DNA of 64,000 nucleotides from Blastocladiella emersonii ATCC 22665 (GCA_025594325.1 JANHCV010000012.1:930001-994000), one strand, 5' to 3'. Positions 1 through 11,859 are shown, counted from the first letter of the stretch. Numbers and translations: made by a program. The notes: generated by a model not told the origin, from the letters alone.

Positions 1-2291
1 TGGTGAGTCGCATCGGCGGCGGGCGCGCGGCGGCGCGAGATGCGTCGCGGTCGGCTGCTGCAGCGGCCGCGGAAGCCATGATCCCGCGAACGGCGCCCTG
101 CATCGCTTCCGCTGGGACCCGCGTTGGGACGGCCACGTCAGCGCTACCGCCTCCGCCGTTCCCGCCGTACGGAAGCTCGTTGCTGATGCGGATCCACTCG
201 GCGGCCCCAATGTTCGGCTCGAGCGCAGGAAGCGCCCAGATGGAGTAGCGGACGCCGCTCGGAAGTACCCCAGGGCGCTCCTGGATGTACCACGTCACGT
301 CGACCGTCCTGCTCGCCTCGTTGTACACGTGGCGGAGAGCCCAGATAAACGCGACTGCAGAACCGTCGGTGCGCTGAATGCGGATAGCGGACGTTCGAGG
401 AATGCCGGGGAGAAGCATGAAGGTCGCGCGGACCTGGAATATGGGATCGTCCGCGCGGTTGTCGAACGGAAAAACAAAGCCGTGAGCTCGAGCGAGAAAA
501 GCACGTTCTGCACGGGTTGCGCCGATGAGGCCGAGCTTGGTGAGGTCCGACTTGGCCGCGACGGCGTCGTCACTCTGCCATGGAAGCGAGGTGCACGGCT
601 CGGCACCAGTCCAAGTCAAGCGCCGCGCGGCAAAAGCGTACGCGAGAAGCTTGACAATGAAAGCAGAAGTTGTCAGAGAACCGCCTAAAGAACGGAATGA
701 ACGTGTGAGTATGCGAGAGGACAAGATTTACGAAATGCACATCGTACGGACCTTGAGCAAACACGCAAAATTTATCGCGGCAGTCCAACATCCCCGTGAA
801 GCGAACGAGCACCTCCCACAAGTACTTGGCAACATGACTGAGAAGCGCAACAGGTGCATCAGGCGCATCCACCTTGCAAAAGGTGGTGTGCTGGTAGGGC
901 ATTGTCTTGGACGACTCAACAATGTTGAACGAAAAGGGTCGGACGTACGCAGCCCAATCGGCGGAAAACAGCTGCGGAGCCTCGCAAACTACAACGCCAA
1001 AAAGCGCAGGCAGAGCCCGCGAAGGAAGCTTGTAGCACTCCGCCATGGATTCCGCAAGGGAGGATGGAACCACGCTTGACGATTTCGTTGCGCAAAGGGT
1101 CAAAAGAGAGCGATCGTCCGCCGATTTGTCGTTGTACTTGAGAAGCGCGGATCCGCGGAGAAGTAGGTTCAGATCGCCACAACGCTCGACAAGCGTGGAC
1201 GTGTCGATCACATCAAAGCGCTGCTCGGGGTCCGCTGCGAGCTCCTCCATAACCAGGACTGCGTCGCCAACCACAAAGGTGAGGCGGTGCTGGGTGCCGC
1301 TGCTGGCATCGGGCGCGGGAGCGAAAGCATCCGCAAGGCCGCGAAGCCACGAGCTCAGCTGGCGAGCCATCGCAGACTCGGCGCGCTCCTGCGATACGTC
1401 GAAGAAGAATCCAGTGGACGGCAACGCAATAATCTTGGCCTCGCATGAGTTGATGTCAAAGAAGGTCGGGTTGGGGCAGCGACCGACCCGCGCGGTGAGG
1501 AAAAACGAGTTGGTTTCAACGACGCGCTCGATTTCGCACCGCGTCCGCGTCTCGTCGAGCCGCTTGACCTTGTCGGTCGTGTCAAAATAGAGAGCTGCAG
1601 CGGTACGGTTCACCAAGACCTCGTATACTTTGCGGTTGGGGTCCTTGCTAATAAGTTCGCCAAACTCGTCCCAGGGCTCCTCGACACAGGTGATGCGGCG
1701 ATGCTCGAAAGCAGGCGAGTCGAGCAGACGCTTACGCGACTCCACCTGGTCGGAAGAAGTCGGCAGAGCCTTGGCTTGCTCGAGCCATCGCGTCCAACAA
1801 GCGCGAACCGCCAGCTGCGTCGCGTCGTCCAACACACGAACAGGCAGGTTTTTCACGAGCCAGTCGTAGGCGATGCACGCGCGCATTTGCTCGGTCCAGA
1901 ACGTGAGCGCCGGCCGTTCGAGTTGCTCGGAGAACCACAACTGGCCAACGAATCGGTGGAGCGTCGCATGCTCGATCGTGGAGGACATGAGGGCATGCAG
2001 GATAAGAAGTGTGCGGGCGATCGGTTCCGGGCGGAGGTCGTTCAGCGTAAACGACATGGCGGCGCGCGAAGACTTGCGCTTTGCCTCGACCAGCGTGTGC
2101 GCGACCGAGCGCAAGTCGTGGAAACCGCAGAGTAGTGCATCAAGCTTGCGACCGGGGATGCTCGCGTCGTGGTAGAGGAAGACTTCGGCCGCGCACGAGT
2201 CGCGGAACGGATCAAAGTGCTCGGCTGGGTCGGTGAGCAGAACCGACGCGCTCGTTTGCGTCGGTACAAAAATAAGGTCGGCCGATTCCAT
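1..2291 (-). CDS. DUF4470-domain protein, 3' end beyond the window (partial)
   Basis: Function unknown. The start at 2291 gives a protein whose residues 30-145 match the fungal DUF4470 pattern: a GFHDLRSV-type segment, then LNDLRPEPIARTLLILHAL, then QLWFSEQL. I infer a 67-nt intron at 685..751 (donor GTCCGT, acceptor CTTTAG). Splicing gives exon 2 beginning GSLTTSAFIVKLLAYAFA, which stays open to base 1, so the C-terminus is outside the window and about 741 residues are visible. The intron lies at the same protein position as in the paralogue at 25828-28976, whose exon 2 begins PARLTTLLFLPKLVAFALA; this supports both models. DUF4470 proteins often carry a MYND zinc finger, but none is visible here. 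A CACGTG-N8-ACGCGTCTC element lies about 130 bp upstream. The family call is fairly firm; the role is not known. Confidence 0.75.
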
Positions 2292-2936
2292 TGCAGCAAG
2301 TTACTTCATTAGATTAGCATTGCTAGATGAGTGTGAGTCGTCAAGGGAGAGCGCGAGTCGCTGGAGACAGCGGCTTGAAACGCCACCGCCATCACAGCCA
2401 GCGTTGAATATCACAACACGTGTTTTCGCGACGCGTCTCGCGTCGGACGTCGGCTTCATGAGTTTGTCCGTTGATCGAAGTGACCACGTTTTTTCGAAGG
2501 GCTCGCTGACCAGCAGGGCCAACAGCATGTCGGCCGACAGCGCTGCTTCACCCGCGACCACCCCCCGCCACAACCAACCACTTGGCGAGAAGAGCCTTGT
2601 CGCGCCTGGCAGTGCGTTGCCAAGTCGCTCACCGTTGTAGGTCTTAAACATGGGCATGACTGGCGCGGGCCATTACGGAGCACGCGCCGCAGTTTGACAC
2701 GTTCAGCATGCGTTGCGCCGCGCGTCGCTCGCGCAAGCGGGCCTCGATGCGATCCTCAAGCACCGATCCGCCAGCCTCAAACAGGTTATGCTTGAGGAGG
2801 TCAAAAAAGCTGGGATGGGCAGCAAGCTCGACGTTGCCGGCTCTCCGGCTCTGTGGATAACCCGTCAATCAGCTGATCAAAACTCGGCGGTGCCCCCTGC
2901 CCTCGCTTTTTCGCGCATCTGCACAAACCCTTCACC
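2292..2936. other. Divergent intergenic region without a supported gene
   Basis: This 645-bp spacer separates the divergent DUF4470 gene and the F-box/LRR pseudogene. Short open frames on the minus strand (2301-2657, 2644-2868) have no recognisable domain and no paralogue in the window. It contains the bipartite element at 2417-2439 and a CAGCTGATCA palindromic stretch near 2870. It could act as a shared bidirectional promoter. Confidence 0.5.
2417..2439 (+). promoter_or_regulatory. Bipartite element CACGTG-N8-ACGCGTCTC
   Basis: CACGTG (2417-2422) is followed after 8 bp (TTTTCGCG) by ACGCGTCTC (2431-2439). CACGTG is the classic bHLH E-box and ACGCGT the MluI cell-cycle box bound by MBF-type factors in fungi. 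The element lies between the divergent DUF4470 and F-box/LRR genes. The same spacing recurs at 22046 (reverse), 31681, 33245 and 53649. Confidence 0.5.
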
Positions 2937-4137
2937 ATGGATCTAATGGAAAGGACACTCCCTGCATTGCCGGTTGAGATACTGGATCTTATCTTGCGCG
3001 AAGCCGTTTTGACGCACGGCCCAAACGAGCTCGACAGGCTTGCCGAGTATGGTCACGTCATGCCGCAGGCGTATGCACCGCGCGCCCGCGACACTATTCA
3101 GCAACGGCTTCTCTAGCGCATGGCCATGGACAAAGCCACACACAAGGGTCGCATCGATGTGCTCGAGGCCTGGCGCCGCTCGGGGTTCCCGCTTGGTCAC
3201 ACCGAAAGAGCTTTCTATATTGTCAACTCTTACGAGTTACTCGACTGGTGGTATCGATCTGGACTCGCTTCGACTGGTGGTATCGATCTGGACTCGCTAT
3301 GCCCGAGGTCAAAGAGCCATACCAAGCCCACATTGCTGTTCACCTTATGGGAGAAACTCGCGCGGACGTGAAGATATGAGTACGTTGCGGGTGCTCAAAC
3401 TCAACCTCTCCCGGCTTTCGCTCTTGTCGGACGACATGGCCAATCTCGCATCCTACTTGCCTTCTGGACTAACTCACCTCAATTTCTCGGTCAACGACTT
3501 CAAAGCCCTTGGCGCGGAATAACTCGCGCATCACCTTCCGCCTGGGCTGATCTCGCTTGACGTGTCCAGCAACTGGCTTGGCGATGCGGGCGCTGCCGTA
3601 CTCATCAGCCACATGCCACCGGGACTGCACGAGCTCTCACTACACGAGTGTCGCAATGGCTCAACTGGAATCGTGAACCTCGCCCCACGCCTTCCCGCGA
3701 GCCTAGTTGCCCTGACGATATCAGGGAACGGAATTGATGCGTTTGCAGCAAGGGTTCTCGCGCAGCATCTCCCTCAAGCTCTTGGACGGCTTGACATTTC
3801 GAACCATCCGCTTGGGCTTTGTGCACAAGGTGCCGAGCAACTCGTACATGCTCTGCCGTCGACGCTGCGCTTTCTCTGGCTAAACAACACAGGCGCGACC
3901 GCCGCGGTTGTGTGCACGCGCATGTCGCGCGCGCTATGGAGATTCGTGGACCTGGACATTAGCGGGACGTGTTCGACCCATGTCGCACTCGAGGCCATTC
4001 TCAACCACAATTTGCCAAGCTTACAGTGGCTCGGACTTGCCAACATCACCGATCCAGACACGGGGGACGAGGTTGACATGACATCGTTCCTCGCACGAGT
4101 CCCAGTTGGACTTCCCGTGGACCTGGACGCCGCATGA
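2937..4137 (+). pseudogene. F-box-like/LRR family pseudogene
   Basis: The first part reads MDLMERTLPALPVEILDLIL, an F-box-like N-terminus, then the family signature VLEAWRRSGFPL and LDWWYRSGL. The second part has leucine-rich repeats of the LPPGLxSLDVSSNWLGDAGA type. At least three lesions break it: an in-frame TAG at 3114-3116 where relatives read through, a perfect 29-bp tandem duplication (3241-3269 and 3270-3298) that shifts the frame, and an in-frame TAA at 3520-3522 where the repeat consensus predicts GAEQLAHHLPPGL (CAA to TAA). The start of the LRR module, about 45 residues in intact relatives, also appears to be missing. The intact relatives are at 31907-33159, 48654-50027 and 53757-56174. 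Confidence 0.75.
3241..3298. repeat. Perfect 29-bp tandem duplication
   Basis: Bases 3241-3269 and 3270-3298 are identical and begin TCGACTGGTGGTATCG. The repeat duplicates the codons for DWWYRSGLA. Because 29 is not a multiple of three it breaks the frame: after the second copy the original frame continues as AMPEVKEPYQAHIAVHL, which resembles the paralogues. Confidence 0.9.
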
Positions 4138-4311
4138 ATGTATCGGTGTTATGATCTGTCTCGGCGCAGATGGGCAGTCTCGGGCGAACGACGCGTCGTT
4201 CATAACACGTGATGTGAACAACGCGAAGCTCAGAGGACAGGTATTGCGCAGCTTCATCGCACCCGTCCAGAAATTCATTCAAAATCTGCATTCAAATGAT
4301 TACACCTATTG

Positions 4312-7300
4312 CTAATACATTGACATGAGTGGATTCGCAGGCCCTGGCGACGCCCGCGCTGTACTCGCAGCAAGAATCGCGGCCGCCGCGCTGTACGCTT
4401 CGGGGCACTCGAAATCGAGGACGATCCAGGTCCCCGTCGCACGCGCGTTGACGACAATTGATAGTTCTTCGCCAGGTGGGGCAGCGTACGCGATGAACGC
4501 GGTCGCCGGCCCGCATAACGAGCGCGACATCCGGCTGCTCCGTTCGCGCAGGACCACCGCAGTCGTATCGCCGTGTCCAACGCACCACAGATCCATTTCT
4601 GTGGCTCGTGTCGAGCGCCACGACTGCATGAGCCGATCAGCGAGACTGCGCGCGGGCGCCCATGCCGGAAAAGCACGATGCGCGCGGACGCGGAAGTGCA
4701 GAACGGTCAACCCACACGCGAGACTCGGGTCGCTGAACACGTCAAGCGCCTGTGACGGCCAAAAAAACGAGGGCGGTAGCGGTGAATGTACGGTGCTCGT
4801 CTCGCTGGGTGGAGGTACGAGAAGTGGGACCGTCGCGGCGAACGGCGGAGTGAAAGCGGGCGAGGCCTTGTCGTTGGAGCGAGTCGCTGCGTCCACGAGA
4901 TCCAGCGGCGGAGAAGCATCGGAAGCGCTGCTGGCGACCGCGGACGGCTTGGCCGCCACGACGGCCGAGTCGAGTGTGAGATTCAGGTCATCGGATTCGT
5001 CAGCATCAGCGAAACCACCGCGGATTTGCAGGCTACCGGCGCCATCGCCCGCGGTCCCGCGCTGCTGCTCGAGCTGACGTCGCACTTTGGCCGCGTTGAT
5101 CGCGGCGAGCAGCATCGGGCCCGTGTAGCTTACGACCGAGAACGCGCCCGCGAACGCGACAAGCACGGTGATCAGCTCGTACTGGACACGGGCGCTCGGC
5201 GGCGTCGAGAGTAGAACATTGACGATGATGATGATCACGGCCGCGTTGACGAGGCAGATGCCCCAGCGCACCGCCTCCTTGAGGTTAAACCGACATCCAC
5301 GCGCGCGCCACGCCCACCACAGCGCGAGCGCGTAGAATGCCGAATGCGTCGACGTGATCCACAGCGCCGCGTTGCCAAGGACGTCGGGCGCCGCGCACCG
5401 GCAGCGGTACTCGATGCTCGTGATGGTGGCCAGCACGTTGACCGACGGCGAGCACGACACGGCGAGGTAGATGGTGGGACCGAGATACATGAAGACCATG
5501 ACGAGGCCCGACTGCGCGAAAAGTCGAGCGAAATGCGAGCTAGACCCGTTGAGCGCGCCGAGCGCGAGTCGAAGGCGGAGCTGGGCGGCCGCGTTGAGCC
5601 GCGGCTTGCCCGACGCGGACGAACCAGACCGCCCAAAAGTCCCGATCGTCCGCCGACGTGACGCAAGCTTGCCGCCACCGCTGCTACGAACGCTCCCCAT
5701 CCTGGCCGTCCGAAGGACGGGAGCGTGGCCACCGGGCTTCATAACACTAGAAGCCGTCTTCTGCCGTGCCGCGGCAGCTGCAGCCGACTCGCGCTGCGAC
5801 TGGACCAGGAACAGTCCGAACAATCGCGGCGCGGCCGCGACAATCAACGTGCCCGCACACCAGATCTGGAGGATCGGTCGCGCGAGGCAGGTGAACGGAG
5901 TTGGAATGCCGAGATACAGCCAGCCGACTGCGACAGCAACGAGGCCCGTGAGATGTACGAGCACGAGGACCGGTACCGTCGTTCGAAGCAGTGGCCGTGA
6001 GGTCGAGCGGAAGTACAGAGCAGTGGCGAGCGAGACCGCGACAAGCACAATGACGATGCCGAGGTAAGCCGTCAGCGCAATACCCGCGACCGAGTTCAGC
6101 TGCGTGTTCTGCAGGACCTTGGGGCTCGCGTCGGAAGGAATGCGACCGGGTGCGAGCCCTGGGAACGTATAGTTTCGCAGCAACGCGACGGGCGGGTTGT
6201 TGGGCACCGAGGCCCACTCGGCAAACACAACGGGATCGCCGAGCGCGTTGGATGGGAGCGGCGCGGCAAGGTAGACAAATTTTGCAAGCGTGTCGCCGCT
6301 GGCGTCGAGGGGAAGCGCAAACCGCGGCGACTCGGCCACCGTGGTCAGGTTGAGTAGCGAGAGCGAGAGGCGCTCATACAAACACGGAGATCGGGCCGCG
6401 AGGTCGGCGGGCGTCGCATTATTCGCGGCCATGAGTCGGTGAAGGCCAGCGACCATTGCGAACGCGCATGCATAGCCGTTCGTGAAGGTTAGCGCGGCCA
6501 ACGGATGCGGGTACGGCATGCCGTTCACCGCCGCGTACTCGCGCTGGAACGAGGCGAAGAAGTCGGGCGCGCCAAACGGATCGGTCATGTAGAGAAACGG
6601 CGCCGCGTGCTGTAGAATGCCGGCAAAGGCCTCAGGCGACACGGAGCGCAGATTTGACATGGGGTTGTTGAAGAAGATGATCACGATCGGCTCGCCGTGC
6701 GGCGTCGAAGAGAAGAAGCCGCGCTGCCAGAGGCTCGCTAGGATGCGCGCACCAACGTCCGTAACGTGCGCGAGGACCAGGATCTTGGTGTCGCTGGCCA
6801 CGAGCGTCTGGTGGACCTGGTGCATTTTGTCGCGTTGCGTGTCGGGGTCGTAGATCAGCGAGTTGCTCAGCAGGTCAAAATCGTTCACCGCCGCCTCGAT
6901 TTGTAGGAATCGGACGACTACAATTGGGAATCGTGTGTGAGCTGAGCAGTCGAATCTCATGCTCGATCGCAGTCTCGTACGTGAGTTGAGATACGAGTAT
7001 CCGCCTTCCTGGATGATGCTGTACCGGCGCCAGCGAAACTTGCGGAACAGATCCGTGATGCCGCGGGCATCGATACGCGACGCGCCCTGATGGCGGAAAA
7101 AGTACGGGTAGCTCGATTTGTCCGAGAGCTCGGCGCTCGCCGAAATGAAGGAGCAGAAAGGCAAGCGGACGGGCGAGGTGATGATCGAGATGATCTTCGA
7201 CGTGTCCGAGTTGGGTCCGCCCAAGATGCCCGACGCGTTCATGTTGATGGCGCTCAACGCCCCAAAAATGACGCGGCCATCCTGACTCGCGCCGTCGCCC

Positions 7301-7614
7301 GTGGTGTCGATGAGCGGCATGGTCACATTGACGCCGGCGAGGTAGCCAGCAGCCTGAGCCTCTCGTATACCCAGGCTATGGCTCTCGATTGCGGCGAGGT
7401 ACTCTTCGCGCGAATCGAGATCCAAGTCGCGGAACGGGAGGATGAGCTGGCTTCGTCACCTCGTCAAAATCCTTGTGTGTGATCCTCGCTTAGGCGGCGA
7501 GAAACGCACCGGAATCTTGACTTCAGATGCGGTCGTAGTCGAGACGACCGTGACTCGCAAGCACATCATAAGAACAAGCAAGGCTACCACCGAGTTCATT
7601 CTGCATAGATTCAT
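4312..7614 (-). CDS. Class C (GABA-B-type) G-protein-coupled receptor
   Basis: Predicted cell-surface receptor of 1,058 aa from three exons: 7614..7510, 7446..6981 and 6917..4312. Exon 1 encodes a signal peptide (MNLCRMNSVVALLVLMMCLR...) ending SEVKIP. Splicing a 63-nt intron (GTGCGT...CCAG) joins it to LILPFRDLDLDSREEYLA, the first strand of a periplasmic-binding-protein/ANF-receptor ectodomain (about residues 35-460). A second 63-nt intron (6918..6980, GTACGA...TTGTAG) has no stop and would leave the frame open if retained. Seven hydrophobic helices follow, for example SVAGIALTAYLGIVIVLVAV, FAQSGLVMVFMYLGPTIYLA and AVRWGICLVNAAVIIIIVNV, with a long basic loop between TM3 and TM4. The C-tail is Ser/Ala-rich. 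The ligand is not predictable; class C receptors of this layout bind amino-acid-like ligands. Confidence 0.85.
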
Positions 7615-8296
7615 TTTGCAATGCATGGAGTTCGCAGGATCCGTAGCCCACTTTGACAGCGTGCCTCAACTTGATCCTCTCGAGCAGGTTTAGGGCGACG
7701 TTTAACGCGTCTCCCACGCGAGACAAGCGCGCGCGAGACATCACATGATATCGCGACGCGTGGCGCGGCTGCCACCATTTTTCGCAACCTGGACGTGCTG
7801 AATTATCCTAGAAGGGTTCAAGCAGGACACGTATATTCATGAAAATTATCAATAGAGCGCGAGCCGCTTCTCACGAAACTGGAGGGAGCGGGCGGCGGAA
7901 AGTGGTCGCTCCACGTCGGCCGCGCATATCGCAAGGGGTCCCATCCATTCGTGCTCATGGCTTACGTTGGTGTGAAAAGGCGAGCAGAGCGAGGAGCACG
8001 AGAAGATCCGGAGACAGCTTAGCCCAGCTCGCCCGAGTTTCAGGCATCAGCTGACCGGGCGTGATTGATCGTCGCGTCTCCCCCTCCGTCTCGCGACGGG
8101 CGGAAGTCTTTGTTTCTCATACTCGTGGAGAAATCTAAGCGCTCTCGAAGTTCGCGTTAAATTTGGCCATCGTCGAGCTACGTTTCGAGAGAACTCAGAA
8201 GGACCGCTAGTGGACGAGGTTCGAATAGAATCGTGTTACATTTCCCTTCTGCGGCCAACAACAACGAAAAGGGTGATAATCTCTCAAACTCTTAGC
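7615..8296. other. Intergenic region upstream of the GPCR gene
   Basis: About 680 bp with no supported gene. It holds ACGCGTCTC at 7705-7713 and a variant bipartite element, CACATG-N8-ACGCGT, at 7742-7761. Both lie within 150 bp upstream of the receptor start, so a promoter role is plausible. Confidence 0.45.
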
Positions 8297-9600
8297 CTAC
8301 TCCAAACCAGGGCTCGGGGGATCGATAACAATGGGCCGACGATCAACGCCAGCGTAGTAGCCAAGGTAAGCGAGGCGGTTTGGCGAACCCGCACCGATCG
8401 ACGTGAGCTTATCAGTCGTGGCATCGTTGATGACCAAGTCGAAGATCTGGGTGCTGGACATGTCCTTCTTCAAACCCCAGCGGACGGCGGCAATGCCGGC
8501 AACCATCGGGGAGGCCATGGACGTGCCCGAAATGGTCTTGTAGCCGCCGTTGTTCCAGGCGCTGTAGATGTCGCTCCCAGGAGCAAAGATATCAAGGCAC
8601 CGGCCAAAGTTACCTGTTACGAGACGATCGTGTCAGTTGTTGGTTTGCGAGCTCGAGTGCGAGTGAATACAAGAAGGAACGCACTAAACGAGGAGCGCGA
8701 GTCGGTCTTGGTCGTGGAGCCGACGGCCATGACGCCTGCGGCCGAAGCAGGACTGACGCCGCACGCGTCCACGTTGTCGTTTCCGCCAGACACGACGACA
8801 AGAACGCCGCTGGCAGCGAGGGCAGAAGCGGCGTCGTTCGAGGCCTGGTGGAACCCGCCACCCAGACTGAGGTTGGCGATCGAGCGGCGGCCCGTCTCGT
8901 TGGCCTTCTTTGCGACCCAGTTGATGCCGGCGATCACCTCCGAGTTCTGCCCGGTACCGTCCTCGTTGAAGACACGAACCGCAATGACCGATGCTTTCTT
9001 CGCGGCGCCCGTGGTCACGCCGGCAACGGTGCCAGCGACATGGGTGCCGTGGCCGTTCTTGTCCTGCTGCGAGCAGCCGCGGCAGGCGTAGCCCCACGAC
9101 GCGCGGCCTTCGAACTCCTTGTGCTCGACCATGACGCCCGTGTCGATGACGTAAACGTCGACGCCCTCGCCGGCATTGGACAGGTACCAGTGGTCACCAC
9201 TCACGTCGAGGGGGCGCGACGAGATCCGGCTGAGGCCCCACGACGGCGGCGACTGCTGGTATTCGGAGATGGAGACCCAGGTGTCGGGCTCGACAGCGGC
9301 GACCTTGGGGTGCGACTTGAGACGCTTGGCGAGGCCGGGCGAGAAGGTGCCAGCGTAGCCCTTGAACGACGACGACAGGTTGTACTCGTGGGCGACCGTC
9401 GACTGGATCGAGACGCCCTCGCGGGCGTTCTCGGTGGCGACCTCGGCCTTGAGCGCGCGCGTGAACGCGGCCTGGTCGACGCCGGGCTTGAGGCGGATGA
9501 TGAACTGGTTCGGGATCGCGTCGCCCGTCTTCTTGCCGCCGGGCGCGGCCTGGACGCCGAGGACGAGAGCCAGAGTCGCGATGAGCGTGTAGAGTTTCAT
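8297..9600 (-). CDS. Secreted subtilisin-like serine protease (S8, proteinase K type)
   Basis: Secreted endopeptidase precursor of 410 aa from exons 9600..8685 and 8613..8297. A 71-nt intron (8614..8684, GTGCGT...AACAG) joins SRSSF to SNFGRCLDIFAPG, which restores the proteinase K core. Signal peptide at residues 1-19 (MKLYTLIATLALVLGVQAA). An inhibitor-I9 propeptide follows (NQFIIRLKPGVD... to about residue 105). The catalytic triad is visible: Asp in VYVIDTGV, His in NGHGTHVAGTVAG, Ser in SGTSMASPMVAG; the oxyanion Asn lies in SGGNDN. No C-terminal extension or GPI signal. A TATAAA on the minus strand at 9677-9682 lies about 77 bp before the ATG. Such enzymes serve extracellular protein digestion in saprobic fungi. 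Confidence 0.93.
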
Positions 9601-9676
9601 GGTTGAGTGTCTATGAGCGCGGAGCTCGAGCCTAGTTTGAGATGACAGAGAGTTGGACGCGGGGGCGCGGGCGGTC

Positions 9677-9682
9677 TTTATA
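9677..9682 (-). promoter_or_regulatory. TATA box of the subtilase gene
   Basis: TATAAA on the minus strand about 77 bp upstream of the protease start codon at 9600, a typical distance for a fungal TATA promoter. Confidence 0.5.
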
Positions 9683-9943
9683 GTCGGCGGCTGTCCCTGA
9701 ACGAGATCTAGCACCACGGAACTGCTTCGCCACACAAGCAACCGCGCGCGTGCGCCTCGAAGAACGAGCGCGTGCACGGACTGTGGCGAGGCGCGCGTGA
9801 TGCATCGTGTGATGCCGAGCGCACGCGAGCGGATCGAGGCGACGGAAGCGTGGGCCCTCCGCAGACCGCATGGGCCCGCACTTGCCCTGTTGGTGTAAGT
9901 CGCAGCGATGGTCGTTTGATGTCGAGGTCATCATCGATCGCAT

Positions 9944-9966
9944 CAGATGATATCCCGACGCGTCCC
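9944..9966 (+). promoter_or_regulatory. Variant bipartite element CAGATG-N8-ACGCGTCCC
   Basis: A CANNTG E-box variant (CAGATG, 9944-9949) stands 8 bp before ACGCGTCCC (9958-9966), the same spacing as the perfect copies. It lies between the divergent subtilase and FHA genes. It could be a weak or unrelated match. Confidence 0.3.
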
Positions 9967-10287
9967 TTGTCTCGCGGCGTGTCTCCCCGAAGGAATCAGG
10001 CGGTATTCCAACACGGCTCTCGTCTCGCGCTGCGTCGTCCCGAAGAGCTGCCGCGAGCGGAGGCCTCGGACAGCACAACGTTCTACTCGCCTTTATGTCC
10101 TGGCCATTGAATATGAGGTGCACGCCCGACTGGATCCGAGGAGTGATATTCGGTGATACTCGGCGGTCAGGTGATCAATTTGACGCGCAACGCCACTTTC
10201 GGGTCCCGCGGTCCTGCCCCGTTGACGTTTCCTCCCTCGCCTCGCTGCCTTCTCAACGAAAGCGCACTCTGTGCAACACGAAACTAC

Positions 10288-11811
10288 ATGCAATGTCAGT
10301 CCCGCGATGCTATAAACCCGGCCCTTGAGTCCGACTTGGTCTCTGACCCGACCGCACATCTAGCCTCGGACGCCCCCTCCCCTCCGCCACAGCCAGACGC
10401 CTCGACGTCGCCCGACGGCCTGGCGTCACACTCAATGCGCCGCTCGATGCGCAGCAGCATGGGGAGCAGCATGGCGAGCGCGGCGAGCAGCGTGGGTAGC
10501 TCGGCCGCGGCGCCGCCGACGGGCACCAGCGGCCTGTTCTTTGCCCCCTTTGCCGGCGTGGTGCTGATCCCGCAGAGCCTGCACCCGTCGGACGTGCTGC
10601 GACTGCCGCTCGCCAACGATGGCGACACGCTGGCGATCGGGCGGCTCGTCGAGAAGCGCGCGGCGGCCATGGCGGACGGCACCATCAGCCGCAAGCAGAA
10701 GGTGGTCATGGACCCCGCCCAGGGCGTCATCATGTTCCGGTCCAAGGTCATCTCGCGGCACCATTGTAAGGTGTTTCGCGCCAACAAGCGGGTACGCTCT
10801 CCGTTTTCTCCAACCACCCGACTCGACTGACCCTTTCCGCCTCAACCAGTACTGGCTGCAGGACACCCGCAGCAGCTCGGGCACATTCGTCAACGGCCGC
10901 CGCCTGTCGGGGATCGGCGAGGAGAGCGCGCCGTTTGAGATCTTTGACGGCGACCTGCTGCAGCTCGGCGAGGACTACGACCAGAACGGCGTCGTCCACG
11001 AGTGCCTGCGGTTCAAGCTCGTCATCTCGCCCGACCTCACCAACCCGATCCACGCGCGTGCTGGCACTGCACCCGCGACCGCCTCGGCGCCTGCCGTGAC
11101 CGACGATGAGGGCGTGCACGCGGGCGGGAACCACGAGATGCACGACGCGTACGCACCTTCTCACCATCCCCACCTTCTCCCGCAGACCTAACAACCCAGT
11201 CCATTTAGCACCAGCGGCGACCCGGCGCGCATGCACGCCGAAGTCGAGGCCGAGTTCCGCACTGTATGGGCGAGCCTGGCGTCCGACGCGCCGTCGACAG
11301 TCCTGCGGCAGGTGCAGGCCGGATTCATGCTGTCGGCCGCATCGCTCGCGCCGCCGACCCCGCTCAGCGCCCCGCCGAGCGCGACGACCGACCTGACCAT
11401 CGCGCACGGGCTCTCGCCGGTCATCGGCGCGGGCGCGTCCGCGACCACGCTCGCTGAGCAGAGTGCGAGTACGCTATTCGGCCCGGTCCGCGATTTCGGG
11501 AATGTCACTAACGCGACTGCGCGAGTGTAGACCAACCGCCCGCCGCACTCGCAGCCTCGATCGCAACCATCGACTGGCCGTCGCCCGTGGTGCGGGACCG
11601 CGTGGCGCACCTCGCCGAGACGCGCGACCCGCGGCTGCTGGCGGTCCACGCGGCGGTCGCGGCGTGGCACCTCAAGGCGTTCCGCGACGCGGCCGTGCGG
11701 CTGGTCGGTGGCGGAGGTGGCGGCGTGTCAGCTGGCGAGAACGGAGGAGGTGACGGCGCGGCGAGTTTCCCACACGCGCCACTCCCCACGCCAAGAACGC
11801 TCGCGACGTAA
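10288..11811 (+). CDS. FHA-domain protein (Dma1/RNF8-type FHA, no RING seen)
   Basis: Predicted phosphothreonine-binding protein of 445 aa in four exons (10288..10791, 10850..11148, 11209..11462, 11531..11811). Introns of 58, 60 and 68 nt have donors GTACGC, GTACGC and GTGCGA. After a low-complexity Ser/Met/Ala N-terminus, the FHA core reads KVISRHHCKVFRANKR, spliced to YWLQDTRSSSGTFVNGRRLS and FEIFDGDLLQLGEDYDQNGV; this contains the phosphopeptide-contacting Arg/Ser (SRHH) and SSGTFVNG loop. The sequence is closest in my reading to the FHA of fungal Dma1/2 checkpoint ligases. However, the C-terminus (Ala-rich, Gly-rich) shows no RING cysteines. A TATAAA at 10311 would favour the later in-frame ATG at 10435, making the protein about 49 aa shorter. 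The 3' end is 48 bp from the convergent CLC gene. Confidence 0.75.
10311..10316 (+). promoter_or_regulatory. TATAAA before the FHA gene
   Basis: TATAAA lies 119 bp before the in-frame ATG at 10435 and downstream of the ATG at 10288. If it is the working TATA box, translation starts at 10435. Confidence 0.35.
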
Positions 11812-11859
11812 AAGCGATTGCTACGAGAAGATATATCGTTTTTTTTTGTACACTTCCGC

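Noticed and set aside
2301-2868. Two short minus-strand frames that loosely suggested a transposase remnant
   Set aside because: No conserved motif could be named; left as intergenic.
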